In this document: positions 44,911 to 58,212 of the stretch, one piece after another
Layout: each line of letters starts with the position of its first letter
How positions within the stretch are numbered: the first letter of the stretch is position 1
Made by a program: the position numbers and the translations under genes
Notes under the pieces: generated by a model
Databases searched by the model: none
Seen by the model: the letters and a program-made list of their open reading frames with translations, nothing else
What the model was told of the DNA's origin: nothing
Source of the DNA: Ottelia alismoides
Lineage: Eukaryota; Streptophyta; Magnoliopsida; Alismatales; Hydrocharitaceae
DNA: 64,000 nucleotides
Assembly (NCBI GenBank): GCA_037367405.1
Contig: JAZKJV010010119.1
Location: 558,001-622,000, forward strand
Reading direction: 5' to 3'

Positions 44911-47000
44911 ATTATACTACGTGGATTTTGCGAGTTCCTTTAGTTCATTTTTATCTTGACTCTTAAGTAAGTCATCCTCTAAGAATCATATCCTCAGTGA
45001 TGAAGTCTTTAAGAATCTCATGGTCATAAAGTAGGTATCTAATATCGTCCTTTACACACCCAATGAAATAACCTCTCTAGCATCCTTGCATGGAACCTGC
45101 TTTAGGATATATATTCCAATCTCTACTACATATTCTTAAAAACTAAGCGATAATTGTGATATGAATTATCATTGATCTAACCATGTCCAACACGGTCCCT
45201 TTGTATCACCGTGAAACTCTAATGAGTTGAGATGTTCATGAAGGATTAAGATAGGAAAAATATTCCTTTCTCTATAAGGTATTACTTGAATTCATCTTAC
45301 AGGTACTCATTACCTTAGTCAGATCGAATTGTATACATCTCTCCTTCAAACTTTGGTTCTCAGTAAGAATTGAGAAATCTTTGAACATTTCAATGACATC
45401 AAAGGAAGAAATTCCATACCGTGAATGATCATCAATTGATATCACATATCATTAATGTTCATTACAGTATAGAGAATTCATATACATCAATACGTATGAG
45501 GTCTTGAATATCTCTGCATCATGCACCATTCCTGAACAAGGTACTCTGAATATTTTACTTTGAATACAATATTCACAATAGGCAAGTTCTGAACCTTTAG
45601 ACAATCTCAAGGTTCACATCTCACGGTCTAGTGATCTTATAAATAGAAGCATGTTCAAGTCTCGATGCTAGATCATCACCAATTGATCTTCATCCTCCAG
45701 ATCTTTAATGGTTTAATTTCTAATATTAGAAATATCAATGAACCACTCATTAATATTCTAATTCCATAGAATCATCTACTTGTTTGATTACCTTTTGAAA
45801 TATATCCATCATAACACTTTATCATAGGTCTATTTTAGAATGTATGTCTATATCTAACAAGTTTAGAAATAGGTAGCCAATCATTTCTAACATCTACGTC
45901 ATAAAGATATTCTCTAAGAGTAAGGACTCTCCCATTGGAGTGTTGTATTCTATCTATCCAATGGTGTTTGTTGAAATAATTTCATTAAATCCCTTATGGA
46001 TGACTATCAACTTTTCATATCAAGTTCACTAATAATCTAAAACGTGTGCAACCGATTGCAAGTGTTAGTAAAAGAACCAAATACAAGTATCCAACTTAAT
46101 ACTTGTCTAACAAGTATGTAGCTTCCAATGATGAATCGTATGATGATATACCAGTATATTATTTGAGTCCTTCTCTCATTATTATAGATATTCTGATAGT
46201 CATACTTCCAGTATATCAGCTTATTGCAGTATTGACAATCATACAACTCTTTACATTTGGATGTTCCAGAAGTGTGGACAATCCTTTGACCTCTCTTTAT
46301 CATATGAGCCAGGCCCATGCTTTCTCTACGCTTCCCTGTTCTTTAACAACCTTTGCTTAAGATAAAGGATCTACCTAATTGCACATGTCCTTAAAGGACC
46401 TTAATATGAAAGTATTTCAACATTTATACTTGCTTGATCCCTTTCATAGAATACGAAATTATGAATCTTTATGAAGTACTTGAATAGAAATAGTGGAATG
46501 ATGACACTCATCATATCCACATCCACCTCGACTCTTAAGAGTTTGGTTCAGGTAGGTACTCAAATATTTTGAGTACATCATCTCCTACGGATCTACCATT
46601 CCTCGTAAAAGTAGTGAACCATGTCCTCTATGATGAAATGTTGAGAGCGCATATCTTTGTCAAAATATGTTAGTCATGTATCATATCCATGATACTGGTT
46701 ATGATTGAGTATAGGTATATTGAGTGGGTTTAAGTGAAAGTTATCTGAAATAAGATAATTTTCATAAATATTTACTTTAATTAAGGTTATTGTTATTTTA
46801 AATCAAAGTTATCTTGATTTTTTCTTTGAAAGTCTGCTCCCTTTCCAACTTTCAAAGCATGAGGTATGATAACTAAAATACCTCAAGTGGGATATGAGAT
46901 CTCCCTTCCACTTTCATGACTCCCTAGTAATATGAGTAAATACAAATATGGTGAAGGAAGCGGGAACTCATTCCGCCTTGCAAGTCCAACTTACACTCCT
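44911..47000 (-). pseudogene. gag-integrase remnants of copia 2
   Basis: Heavily decayed. A zinc-knuckle trace, CQYCNKLIYWKYDYQ, appears at about 46200-46250 on the minus strand, with gag-like sequence to its right and integrase-like sequence to its left, as the order requires. No frame is open for long, and the integrase catalytic residues could not be placed with confidence. Confidence 0.55.
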
Positions 47001-48460
47001 AGTTCGGTCTTTGACACTTGAGCCCACCACCCCTAAGGTGATGTTGACCGTTACTAATAGAACCAAACATCAACAAGATAGAACTCGCTATGCACAACCC
47101 ATTATCGCCTCATTATATAGGAGTGGCATTGGGGTCACTATGCATATTGCATATCTCTTTCAGGAAGACGAGAGCCCAATTCATGTGTGCATGTATATTG
47201 GAGCTATGAATTCGCATAGGTGTCTCCGCAATACAAACCATGGCAACGGTACCCTTCCCCTTGACTTGAAACTATGGATGTCATCATATGATCCTCCATA
47301 CCCCATTTAAAGTCTGATGGATCAATTTGAATCATATTCTTATGAACAATCATTACCAGGGAAATTCGGTCTATTTAATATAATGTTGACTGTGAATAAC
47401 GGATCACTACTTTAATTATATTAAATTGTCAATCTAATTCAATAAATAAACATCTCTTGCTTGATATTTTATTATATAACATACACTCTCACAAGTACAT
47501 ATTTTTCTAATTTTAGTTGTTAGAGTACGCCTTAACCACACAATATACAATACTTCATCGAAACAGATCCGACCAGACGCTCGTGTTATGCTAGGAGAGA
47601 GCATTTCCTTGCATTGCAAGGCGTTAATTAATGAACCAAGTCAGCATACCCGATCTAGACACCATCTCTATTCTAATTTGGAATAACACAATTGGGTTTA
47701 TTTATACTTGTAGTTTTATCGATCACTTTTAACCAGCATGATATTATATAATAATATCTCTTAGAAATTTGAAATTAAAATTATTTTAATCATCACAAAT
47801 TTCTAAGATACCAAGCGACCAATTTTTTTTGCATTAGAATTATCTAGTTACAATAATTGCAGTTTAAATTCAATTTCTTCATAAAACAATCATTCAAAAG
47901 TTATTGACGAATTAAATATTTCTCTAAATATTTGTTTCAACAATTAATCAAGTCACATATCAATTTTTTTGATTTATTGAATAATCAACACATAAAATAT
48001 CATTAGGATGAATATATCATCCTCCGATCCTCGTCCATAAAATATCGCATATCTTGCCTATATATCAGGCTTAGAATTACATGAAATAAATGTATACATC
48101 TTGATGGTTTAATTTATGACATTAATATAGTATTTTTAAAATGTTCATGATAGGATAGCAAAAATCATTTAGTTACAATTCGGAGTTTCATGTAAAAAAA
48201 AACAACACCGTGCGAGAACTTTCGTATCTAAATCTTTGCTTTATCATATCCAATTATTAGCTTGACCTTTGGGGTAATATTTAGACATTCTAAACATGAT
48301 TTATTATCCTAAAATACGCTCATAATAGGGTCTTATAGCAGCAACCTTAAATGATTGTAAAAACAATTCAGAATCAAACAATCATGGGAAAAACAATGTT
48401 CTCGCAATATCGATATGCCTTTTCTTCATAGGACTTTGGATCATATCCAAGATCTCTAAT
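47001..48460 (-). other. Leader of copia 2
   Basis: Non-coding, AT-rich. It is the inverted homologue of the copia 1 leader: GCCCACCACCCCTAAGGTGATGTT at 47025 and ATGGTGTCTAGAT on the minus strand near 47655, matching 36504. Confidence 0.65.
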
Positions 48461-48475
48461 CTAGCTCTGAAACCA
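48461..48475 (-). promoter_or_regulatory. Primer binding site of copia 2
   Basis: The minus strand reads TGGTTTCAGAGCTAG, the initiator-Met primer site with one change, just inside the LTR end. Confidence 0.85.
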
Positions 48476-48477
48476 CT

Positions 48478-51060
48478 TGAAGGGAGGAAAATAAAGGCTT
48501 TGTGCATCAGAAGCATATGGATCGAATCATATTCGATTGAAAAACAAACTTGTCATACACGTCGCAATAGCAACGGAATCAAAAAACATTCGACGGAACC
48601 ACATAGATTGGGAATCATTCCCAATATGTTCGATCAATATCACATAAGTATATAATTACCTCTTGAAGTATGATTATAATCCTCTAGTCTCTAAAGCAGG
48701 AGACCTCCTATCTGAAGTTTGATCCGACGGAGACAACACTTGTGAGCGCGAGGATGAATCATGTACTTCCCGCAATCCAATGAGACGATCTGGGACACCT
48801 TGCTCAAGATTTTGTCATATGAAATAATCATTCTTCATCAGAATTCCAAAGAACCAAATATGAAGAAACTCTATACGAGATTGATTAAACCTATCTGACA
48901 GTGTAACACTTGGTTATCCACCAGTAAAAGTATTATCTCTAAAAAGGAACAACCTTGTGAGGCAAGGGGAACATCCATCATTAAGGGCATTATCCCGATG
49001 AGGGGATGTCCCTAAGTGTGTGTGCGTGCGTGTGTGTGTGTTTGAGAGAGAGAGAGACTTGTTGCTCCTTGAATTAATTGTCTTTTAGAAAGGAAGGGTC
49101 GGCCCCTCCTTATATACTTTTTTGGAATATTTGGACCATAATTGTTGAATCAATGTCCAAGATTAAAGGAGCTCATAACTACTTTTAGGATTAGAGTTGA
49201 TAACAATTATCAATTTAATACTCTTAACAATATAATTAACAAATAATTAATAAGAAAATAAATAGGAAGATCCTAAAAAATGGGAGTCCACCATGATTGT
49301 TGCAATCATAGACATCTCCCTTTTTGGGAAGCTCCTTTTTATTTACCATTTAATATAATTATTATAGTTGTAATATTTCAACAACCATAAAATAATTTAT
49401 TTATTAATAAAAAAGTTCAATTATTAATAAATCTTTCCAAATTATTTATGATAATTGTAAATAGATCATTGACAAATTTTAATTATATTTACATTTCCTG
49501 TATAATGTGAATTCCATTCACATTAACATTAATTTTGTGAATCCAATTCACAATCTGATCTCAATTTGATATTGTGGATCTTATCCACACTTTCCATGAT
49601 TATTGTGGATAGCGCTATCCACATTGATCTTATCTAATATAATAATATAATTTAGTTATCTCAAAATCCTCTCTGTACATATCCAAAAATCATGACCTTG
49701 TCCACACTATTCTTAGATAATCATGGATTACAATATCCAAAATAATATTATCATCGATAATTAAATTCAATTTAATCACCCTAAGCTCTCCTCTTCACTT
49801 AGTGATTCAAACATAATTGAAAAGTCCTAATTCTCATATTTATCTCCTAAGGAACATTCCTCAAACTCCTTTGAGGATAGTGTGCCTTCTCCGCATATAC
49901 TTGAAGACATGATCTAGGTGATTGCATATGATTAGTGACTTGGATAATGAGATCTAATCTCATATCCGAATCTAGAAGACCTCTCAAAGATGTCTGATCA
50001 TGTCAGACAATGTACCCAATCTTCTTATTATCTCTGAATCTAATTCATATCAATATCTAATATTTGAAATAAGATTAGATAACTAGTTCACTTAGCAGAC
50101 TCACTAAAATCTAAACATATTTCAACACTCCCTTAGCGTGGAAGCATCATGGTATACAATTGTTTAAGACCACATCACCTTCGAGTATTTCTAATACCTG
50201 TACATCCTACATACTAGAATACTATAATTAAACCTGAAGTTTTGATCCCATTTTGTACTGTTTCCTTCATGGTTTTACCGGTATGTTTCTCATTTGATCA
50301 TTGGGACTTGGTATCAATCATATGCTTTCCAAAAGCATAAATCATACGTACAAAACCTATTTTATTTCTAAAACAAGATGACCATCATTGGAATTTCATT
50401 TATCCCAGTATCTCATGAGTGAGCTCATGTCTTCTGGTTTAGTAGTGAGCTGTACGATCTCTTTGAGAGATCGTATTACTGATATGCCCATGTTTGCACA
50501 CCAACGTGCAGTGTACAAATCTTGATTAGGTCATCAACCTAATGGTCTGCCAAATGTACATACTCACACATATAGTAACACATGTTTCCAACCAGAGGAT
50601 GTGTGCATGTATCATGACATCATACAATAAACGTCTTGGTTATCTTGATCTCACTAAGTCAATTCTTTGGCCTAGCTTATCTGGCATGTCTGAATCTCTA
50701 TTCCAATTCATAGGACCTATATCAGGAGGTCAGTTAATTGTCATCCTTTAGGATAAGTATAGACATCTCCTTCTCAAGCTAGAGATCCTTTCTTGATAAT
50801 CTCTTGATGGTGCGGTCGAGTCCTCAATATAACCCGCCAGATATTCAACCATGCAACGCCCTCTATGTTCCAACATTTTAATAAACAGTTGTATGACATC
50901 AATATGGCCATGGTACATAACTCTAATTGTACGAAGGTACCTATTATGTAAATCGGCTATTCTTCATTTCAGATTAAGGAGTGATTTGCAATAACTTTTA
51001 TTACATAATGACTCACCATTGGTGCATATATCCAATAAGGGTCTCAATGTAATTCTGTCA
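48478..51060 (-). mobile_element. 5' LTR of copia 2 (2583 bp)
   Basis: It lies between the primer site and plus-strand CTGTCA at 51060 (minus start TGACAGAATT). Its length is close to the copia 1 LTR (2498 bp) and the two align in inverted orientation, especially the outer 150 bp and the TCTCTAATCTAGC end. A (TG)n-(GA)n microsatellite lies inside at 49015-49057. Confidence 0.8.
49015..49057. repeat. TG/GA microsatellite
   Basis: A TG-rich run with GTGCGTGCG interruptions passes into a GAGAGAGAGAGAGA run. It is a simple repeat within the LTR of copia 2. Confidence 0.9.
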
Positions 51061-52259
51061 TGTTTGTTGCATTTATATTTCTCTTATTTCTCCATTTTTT
51101 TCTTTCCATCTTTCTTTTATTTATCTTAAGTGCTTGGTACAACCTTGTGGACTTTTGTTCTACGTATGCTGCATACATCTTAGTCCATTCCTCCTTAATA
51201 ATCTCCTATCCGTACTAAATCTTAACTGGGCTTAGTCAATAAAATATGTGTTGCACTGCTAATAGAAGTTCATATTAGGATGTCTTCTCTCATTTACTTA
51301 TATGTATATTAGGCTTATAAATTCTGCTAGCATGGAGATCACGAGGAAGCATTGCAAGTTTTTCTTTGTATCCATCATTGATTTCCGCTTTGCATTTTTA
51401 TTTTTCCAAATTCTCCCTCCGATTTTGAACAATTATGACATCAAGGAATCAAAGAAGCAATCGTATGATTAAAAATATCCAAAAGAAATGAAAGTGTTGA
51501 CTTTTAAACAAATCCGATCTAAAAGAAAATTGGTAATTGGACTACCCTATCTCAGGTCAATGATGAACTTAGGTTTCACTGAGCTAAAATCCCTAACAAA
51601 CACCTGCAATTACATCATAATACATCATTCTTGTGCATACATGTGGATGATAAGAAGCATTAATTAACACAAAAATAAGCATAAAAATACTCAAGAAAAA
51701 AACCGTAAAAATAGGAAAAATTAAAAAATAAAAACCATCATTTGTGTGTGTATATACATTTATGTATATAGTATCAAAAATTCACTTATGTATAATAAAC
51801 TCGTGTCAACTTAAATTAATATGAAACCATCTCCAGATTGTAAATAATAATCATAATGACTTTTTGAAAATCCATAAAAATACTTACATGTACATACAAT
51901 TAATAAAACCAAACACTAGTTTGAGTATGCCTATATCTGGAGCCCATTTTTTAATGTAATGCAATTGCACATGAAACTCCATTCACTTTCAAAGAAATGT
52001 AGTCTCAATTCTCTTTTAAACAAGACCAATTTCTAGCTAATCTGGGTTTGTTAGTGATAATTAGGTTCCCGAGCAATTATGTATACGGTACAAACAATCG
52101 ATCTGATCTCTATTATTTTATGCATATAAAATCCCCTCATTTTTTTCTTATGCCTTTAACAAGCAACATAAAAATAGAAACTCAAAATCATCTCACAATC
52201 TAGAAAAGACTTAAAAAATCCATCTATAACCTCTATCTTATATTTTTCATGTGGAAGTA
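51061..52259. other. Unassigned AT-rich sequence
   Basis: No coding frame, LTR end or primer site was recognised. It lies between the copia 2 LTR and a possible LTR scrap. Confidence 0.5.
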
Positions 52260-52769
52260 TCGTTATCTTATAAAAATCCAAAATAAAAAATATGTATAAT
52301 ATATTAAGTTAATATATTAACATATAATATATATACACAGACAAAGAAAAAATAAAAAGCACAAAAACTATAAAATCATGTATTTTATACTTAAAAAAAC
52401 TACAAAAATAAGAAGTATGTGTATTGGGCTTACTTTGGATCCACTTTCTTCATGAAAGTTGCACATATTATCAAGATCTACATCTTTATGTGAATAATTG
52501 TTTAATTTGTCAATTAGGTATTTTATATAGAATTTGTTTTCTCAATTTTTAAGAGTTAGCCACGTGTTCATGTTAACTCCCGATCCACCTATCCATGCGT
52601 CAAACACTCGTAACATTGCTTTCCTATATCTTCTCCACCTCTACAACGATAGTTGACCTCCACTTTGACTCACAAAAACCCTAAGATCTATTAACTTGGA
52701 TGATGTGGCCTCTTCTATTGGTTTGCACATCGTGACCCCTTCTCAGTATTTTGCTTCCCCTACGATTCA
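52260..52769 (+). mobile_element. Possible diverged scrap of a C-type LTR
   Basis: The order CATGAAAGTTG, ATCAAGATCTACATC, a T-rich stretch and AGCCACGTG (52452-52566) parallels CAAGAAAGTTG, ATTGAGATCTACAAC and AGCCACGTGG in the C LTR (18108-18226). Similarity is patchy and could be to a different member of the group. Confidence 0.35.
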
Positions 52770-53702
52770 TAGGGATGCAATAGGATATGGATATATCCAT
52801 ATTCAACTGTCATCATATCCGTTTTTAAGAGGATATTAATATGCATTTTTTATTTTGGCAGATACGGATATGGATTTTTATTTTTTTGTTGATACAGATA
52901 TGGAGATGAATAGTATTTTCAAAATTTTTGAGGATACAAACACATGTACGGTTACAAATTTTTCTGGCGGATATGGATACATATACTCTTATTACTAAAA
53001 ATTTGTGTGTATGCATCGACATATTTATCAATGTATATATAAAATCCAAATATATTTTAAGGTTACATGTAAGATAATGTGTTTTAGAGTCATTTCAAAT
53101 ATAGGAAGAAAACTAAATAGAATAAATTACAAAAATATGGCAATTATACCCCGACTCTCAAGTATGACATTATTTTGGAAACGTAAGAATAAGTGGTACA
53201 ATCTCATTTTTTTATCTTAAATACATGCTTTCATAAACTTTTGCAACTCTTCTATACTGATGTTAAAGCATAAAGTTGATATTTTAGTACACTCTTTTTA
53301 TTGAGGCCCTTAATCGGAAATTAAGTCATAGTTGGGGCCTTTTTACTTGGTAATTTACCCAAGTATAGATCTTATGGTTTTAACTATTTGTTTTAAAAAT
53401 ATAGTTTAGTATATTATTTTTTATTTATTATTTTATCTTGTTTATAGTTTGTGTAATTTTGACATTGAATTTAAGTCTTAAGAAAATTTTAATATCCATA
53501 GGATAATCCATCTATTTTCGTAAAATATCCATATCCGAATTATGATTATTCATTTTTGTATCCATATCCATATTTAAGGTTTTGGTTTGTGATTGTCAAT
53601 ATCCGCAGGATATCAATTTCTGTATCCCTATCCAGATTTCAAAAAGGAGAAGGATATGGTAACACATATATCCGTATTCATTTATGTTCGTTTGTGTCCA
53701 TA
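52770..53702. mobile_element. hAT-like non-autonomous transposon with TATCC subterminal repeats
   Basis: The left end reads TAGGGATGCAATAGGATATGG; the right end, inverted, reads TATGGACACAAACGAACATAAA. Both flanks are filled with (G)GATATGGAT/ATCCATATCC units, dense at 52780-52990 and 53490-53690 and in opposite orientation at the two ends. TAGGGATG(C/T)AA ends with TATCCG subterminal repeats are known from plant hAT elements. No transposase frame is present. An 8-bp duplication is not obvious (ACGATTCA against CCGGACTA), so the ends may be a few bases off or decayed. Confidence 0.55.
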
Positions 53703-53920
53703 CCGGACTATCGCACCAAACGAGCTCTTCTGATGCACATGCCTGCGGCCAATGCCATCACCTTATCTCTCATCCTCAAGTTCTCCACTCTTTATGTTAT
53801 ACATGTAAGCCTATGACGAGCTACTATTCAGTGAAATTTATTACAAATTATATCTCTCATATTTAAATTTAGACATAATTGAGTTTTCTTTAATGATAAG
53901 ATCCCTCAATAAAAAATAGG
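53703..53920. other. Unassigned short interval
   Basis: About 220 bp with no recognised feature, between the hAT-like element and a copia LTR scrap. Confidence 0.4.
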
Positions 53921-54200
53921 GATACACATCTGGCTCTTTTAGGTATCATACAAAGTTGATGAAAATAATTAGATCATAGAGAATGATGAGTAGTTGTATA
54001 TCTAAAGAGTTAGAGAGGACACAACTGGCATCATAAAATGATATTCAAAATATATATCTAATACGAGAAGATATATTAATCTTCTTTAAAGACTGATATC
54101 TGATTGACACTCTTGATGCATGTCCTTTACATAGAAATAGAGATGTATTTATGTACACATTGGTGAAGAATTTAGTGAAAAATATGTACATATGAATTAA
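53921..54200 (+). mobile_element. Copia LTR scrap (copia 1/2 family)
   Basis: ATATCTAAAGAGTTAGA, AAAGACTGATAT.TGA and TACATA.AAATAGAG occur in the same order as in the copia 1 3' LTR (41815-41965). LTR ends and internal sequence are missing. Confidence 0.65.
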
Positions 54201-54219
54201 ATAAAATTATGTGAACATT

Positions 54220-54480
54220 GTATATATAATAAATAAATAGAATTAATTACGTTATGTACATGTTCAATTATTTTTGAGTTTTCTTTCTTATCTCCCTCTA
54301 CTTTATTGTTTCTCAATCAAACCATGCTAACTTGGTCTTGGAGGTTAGGCTATGTAAATATATCTTACTACTATATTTATATTTTCTAAGTCATCATGTA
54401 CAATATATACATATTTACAGTCTGCTTTGTTTTCTTTTATTTATTTCATTTTTTACTTTGTGTACGAGTCCCTCATGGGG
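54220..54480 (-). mobile_element. Gypsy LTR U3 scrap
   Basis: TATCTCCCTCTACTT, a gap, CCATGCT and GGAGGTTAGGCT match, in order, the U3 of the F LTR (62617-62690) and more loosely that of A (11955-12040). It is flanked by unrelated sequence. Confidence 0.5.
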
Positions 54481-55150
54481 GGCTCTTTTTAAATACTAAA
54501 CTCAAGGTAGATTTTTGATGCAAACTTTCGACTACTTCACACAATGTAGGGACCTCTAGTTCTTTCTTCCCTGATTAGACCTGCGATCAACCACGGATCT
54601 CAGGTGAAGCTTTGTGGTTGATGTGGCTCCTCCTCTTTCAAATTTCAAGAGCTAGAGTGATCCACTCTTTAAAATAGGAAGCTTTTGCCATTTTATCTTA
54701 AAGTGGACAAGAGGCTTGAGAAGGAAGAGGAGCCTTCTCCATGTATCTCAATCATCCTAACAAAGAGGATGATCGGAGACCTTCTCCATATACCAATCAT
54801 ACACAAGAAAGCTCCAAAGACACCTCAAATCAACCTAAAGCATGCACAAGAAGAATACGACTCAATAGCAATCAAATTCAATATGAATTGAAGAAAAAAG
54901 ACAAGGATTACGAATTGAGGTGTTTGGAGCATGAAAAGTAAATTAGATTCTAGTTCATATCATTTAATTTGCATTGATATAAATCTCAAAAGATTGCTAG
55001 TAAACTTGCGGAGGTTCCGGTGCCCAATATGGTGAAAGTTTGAAGTATTTGGCTCGTACAACAAGTTCGCTAGAGAAGAAGGTCTACTCTCTAGCAATTC
55101 AATTAGAAACACAAGGGAACACGGGGGAGGGGGGGGAGAGATAAAGGAGA
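54481..55150 (-). other. Probable leader of element E
   Basis: Sequence on the inner side of the E primer site. A short open stretch (54685-54941, plus) is Pro/Ile-rich and not recognisable. A run of G (55126-55136) is present. Nothing else was identified. Confidence 0.4.
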
Positions 55151-55170
55151 CAATACCCAACAACGAATCG
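55151..55170 (-). promoter_or_regulatory. Degenerate primer binding site of element E
   Basis: The minus strand reads TTCGTTGTTGGGTA next to the LTR end (GAGCATGTCA). It matches the tRNA-Asp site (GCCGTTGCCGGGGA) allowing for C-to-T changes. Confidence 0.5.
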
Positions 55171-57150
55171 TGACATGCTCTTAGTTAATTGTTGATGTTG
55201 TAACACGGGTAATTCGAGAGTAGTCAAAAATCACTTAAAAATAAATCAATATTATTTAATGTGCAAGTGGTCAAATTTATTTACTTGAGGTAAGTTCAAG
55301 GTCAAACACAAGAACTCGATATTAAATTTAAGGAATTTAATGTCGACTTTAGAGATTTTTTATGCAATTGTGCGATTCTATGCAAATATGTCCAAGTTAA
55401 GGGGTTATTTATCAGTTTTCAGTCATATCACTTCCGAAAATTATGAAGATTGGTCAACATGTGAATTTATGCAAAACTAACCTATTTCTAATTTTTGGTA
55501 TTTTATTGATGAGAAATGAATTTTTAAGTACGCAAAAGCCTAAATATTTCATAGAACCGAGATTATCCTAGATATGTCTCAATGAGAAGAATCTAGAACA
55601 GCTTAAAATCCTAAAAGTGATGAAATTAATGAAAAAAATATTTAGAATAATCACCAAACAATTTATTTAGACCAAAGTAGGATCCAAATGATATGACCTT
55701 TGGACATATGGTAAAGAATAATTATTTTTACAATGTATAAAATTTTGAGATTTTTTTACAAAAAAGGGTTGATTTATTTTCAGAACATCATATGGACAAA
55801 ATATGAATCAATTTAACTATTCTAATTTTAGTCAATCAACCATAGCTCATAAAAACTTAATAAAAAATCTCACGTACAAGGAATTAATAAACAAGCATGC
55901 GAATTTTGGAATAAAAAATAAGATGATAAATAGGGGTTCAAATACAAGCTCAAATGCAAGGTCCTATACACAATTATTAAAGTGAAATGAAATAAATCAA
56001 TGCACCAAAATTTGCTTCTTTAATGACCATACAAGACAGGTAACAACCTGCAAATCTTTTGGAAGTCCACGTGCAATTAGAGTTTGTTCGACTTGTTCGC
56101 AAATCGCAAAATGTAGAGGGTATTATCGCAATTATCCAAAGGTCATTCTGTAAGGCACGCAATCCTTATGGAATCATAAGGAGAAGGTTGATTCTATGTT
56201 CTTGAGTGGGCGACAAACAGAGGATGAAGTATCCGATGAAGTATGTTGGAGCAGATGCAGAAGATGCTGATTATCTTCTTGCTACACAGTCAACAATGGA
56301 GATTTTCCATTTAGGTCCCAGATCTCCAGCAAGTAGGTGGTCGACACAGGGGCGGACTCTCTCAAGCATCTGCTTGGAAGGGCGGATGTGTTTGTCGCCT
56401 CCTTCTAAGTTGGTAGGTGGCAGATGTCCTTGATGAAGCTTCAGATGATGTGCTCCTTTTTGTGGATAAGAGACAATTAAGGAATAATGGAGGTGCTGAA
56501 AGGAAGTGGCCTGTAGAAAAATGTTCTACTACTACTCAGACAATGAATGAGGAGATTGGAGTTCGTGGTCTTCGATTTGGGTTCATCACTCCATGAATCG
56601 ATGGAGATAGAGCCCAGGTTAATGCAGAAGAATGCGGTGGCGAAGGACTCTAGTAGCTCCAAGGAAGGGGTGCCTACTCTATGGTGATGGGGCCTCGATC
56701 CCTTACGTTGTTGCTCAAACCTATAGGGGGCAGAGTGCTACTCCAGCAGGAAGGTCCAATCGAACTGAGCTTCAGTCCGAGTGCTCCTGATTTCCTGGGT
56801 GCCCTGGGTCTCCTACAAAAACTATTGGTGTTCTCAAGCTCCGTTGCTTGGAGGTCAGGCGCAAAAGGGGATGGTGTATGTACGAGGCTTCGATCGAAGT
56901 GTTGGAAGGAGGTATAACGATGGAGAGTTGTGTAGAAAGAGGGAGAGAGACAGAGAGGAGGTGGAGAGATCGAAGGGATGAAGGTGGTTGTTGTGGTTTA
57001 ATTTTGATGTTGGGTTTATAATCAATTGTAGAGAATAGATATATTTTGGGTATAAAAAAGAGAGAACAGAAAAAAAAGAAAGGAATGATGGGGAAGAGGA
57101 AGACGGGTTGATGGGTGTTACTCTTGAAGGGTGGTCTCGCTAGTGGTGGG
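55171..57150 (-). mobile_element. 5' LTR of element E, inner 2 kb
   Basis: It starts plus-strand TGACATGCTC and carries the family block AAGGTCAAACACAAGAACTCGA (55290), an AT-rich part, the TGCAAAT motifs (55935-56150), a mixed central region and a TATA box at 57014. The outer U3 is not recognised past about 57150, where a different sequence starts. Its R/U5 is shorter than in A or F. Confidence 0.65.
57014..57020 (-). promoter_or_regulatory. TATA box of the LTR of E
   Basis: The minus strand reads ATTATAAACCC. At the distance where A, D and F have a donor-like AG|GTA, this copy reads CTCAGTTCG, which is not a consensus donor. Confidence 0.45.
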
Positions 57151-58107
57151 CATTGCTCGCGATAACACCTCATATTGTCACTTCGAGAGTTACAACATAT
57201 GGTGTACATCGAAGCTGAGCAACTATCACGTCCGCAGATCTGGGTTACTTATTTACACAACACTTACAGTATTATATCTGCTATTGATCGCATTCTGTTA
57301 CCTAAAATTTAAAGTAAATTTTTCGGGATTCAAAATAGCATACACAAGCTACAGAAACAACAAGTGTCACCAATTCACATTGCATTAATTTTCATATATA
57401 GTTGCATTTAACAAAATAAACTGCATTATATACATGTATTCCAAAATGTAACAGAAGAGAAAGAAAAACCTTTACATTATCTTATACAAAGTCTATAACA
57501 TGTGTATTGTAATAGAAACTACACAAGCTCAGCGTCCAGCTGTCAATCTACTGAGTTGCAGACGCCTTGCCTGCCATCCATGTTAGGAACAAGAGAAATG
57601 TCAATAAAGGTTGAGTACAACCAAGGTTATTAAAAAAAGGTATTTCAATTGTTTCAACAAGAGGCAAGTATATAGGTTTGAAAATTAATTTTAACAAGCT
57701 ACTTGCATGGGTATTGGTTATCAAGTTGTTGTATACATACATCCCCTGATCACCCATCTCCCCCTTAGCTTTCCATATATAATAGTTTCATATATCAATT
57801 ATATGATCCATATATAGGTTATTATCTTTTAATAACTTAGGATTTATGTTCATGGATATAGGGATTGTAGATGATGAGTCCCTTATATGATCTTTGTCTA
57901 TGTCAATTTCTCAAGCGTAGTGGATAGTCTGCATTCTTGGTCAGAGTGTAACCTCAAAGTATGACTCTAAGGCGTGAAGAATGCCCTAGTGTTGGAGTGC
58001 CTCTGTAGGCATGCAGTGAAGTGTAATACATCGTAATTATGTTCCCAACACGTCTACTAGCCTCACCTAATATGTATAGTAGTAGTTATAAATTCTTATT
58101 AAATGTC

Positions 58108-58140
58108 GATGATTGATGATTGATGATTGATGATGATTGA
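58108..58140. repeat. GATT/GATGATT microsatellite
   Basis: GATGATTGATGATTGATGAT and so on, about 4 units of a 7-bp repeat with a variant at the end. Confidence 0.85.
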
Positions 58141-58212
58141 CGACTTCCATCTCACAATCTTTTGTTTGTCAGTATTTACCGGTGGAACAGTAAGCAACCT
58201 CAAGAACAATAT

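Larger units (their letters stand above)
44089..51060 (-). mobile_element. Copia 2: same copia family, opposite strand, 3' truncated
   Basis: On the minus strand a 5' LTR (51060-48478) is followed by a Met primer site, leader, gag remnants, integrase traces and RT, which breaks off at about 44099 next to the 3' LTR end of copia 1. RNase H and the 3' LTR are missing. LTR and leader match copia 1 in inverted orientation. The simplest reading is that copia 1 entered copia 2 and the far part was later deleted. Confidence 0.83.
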
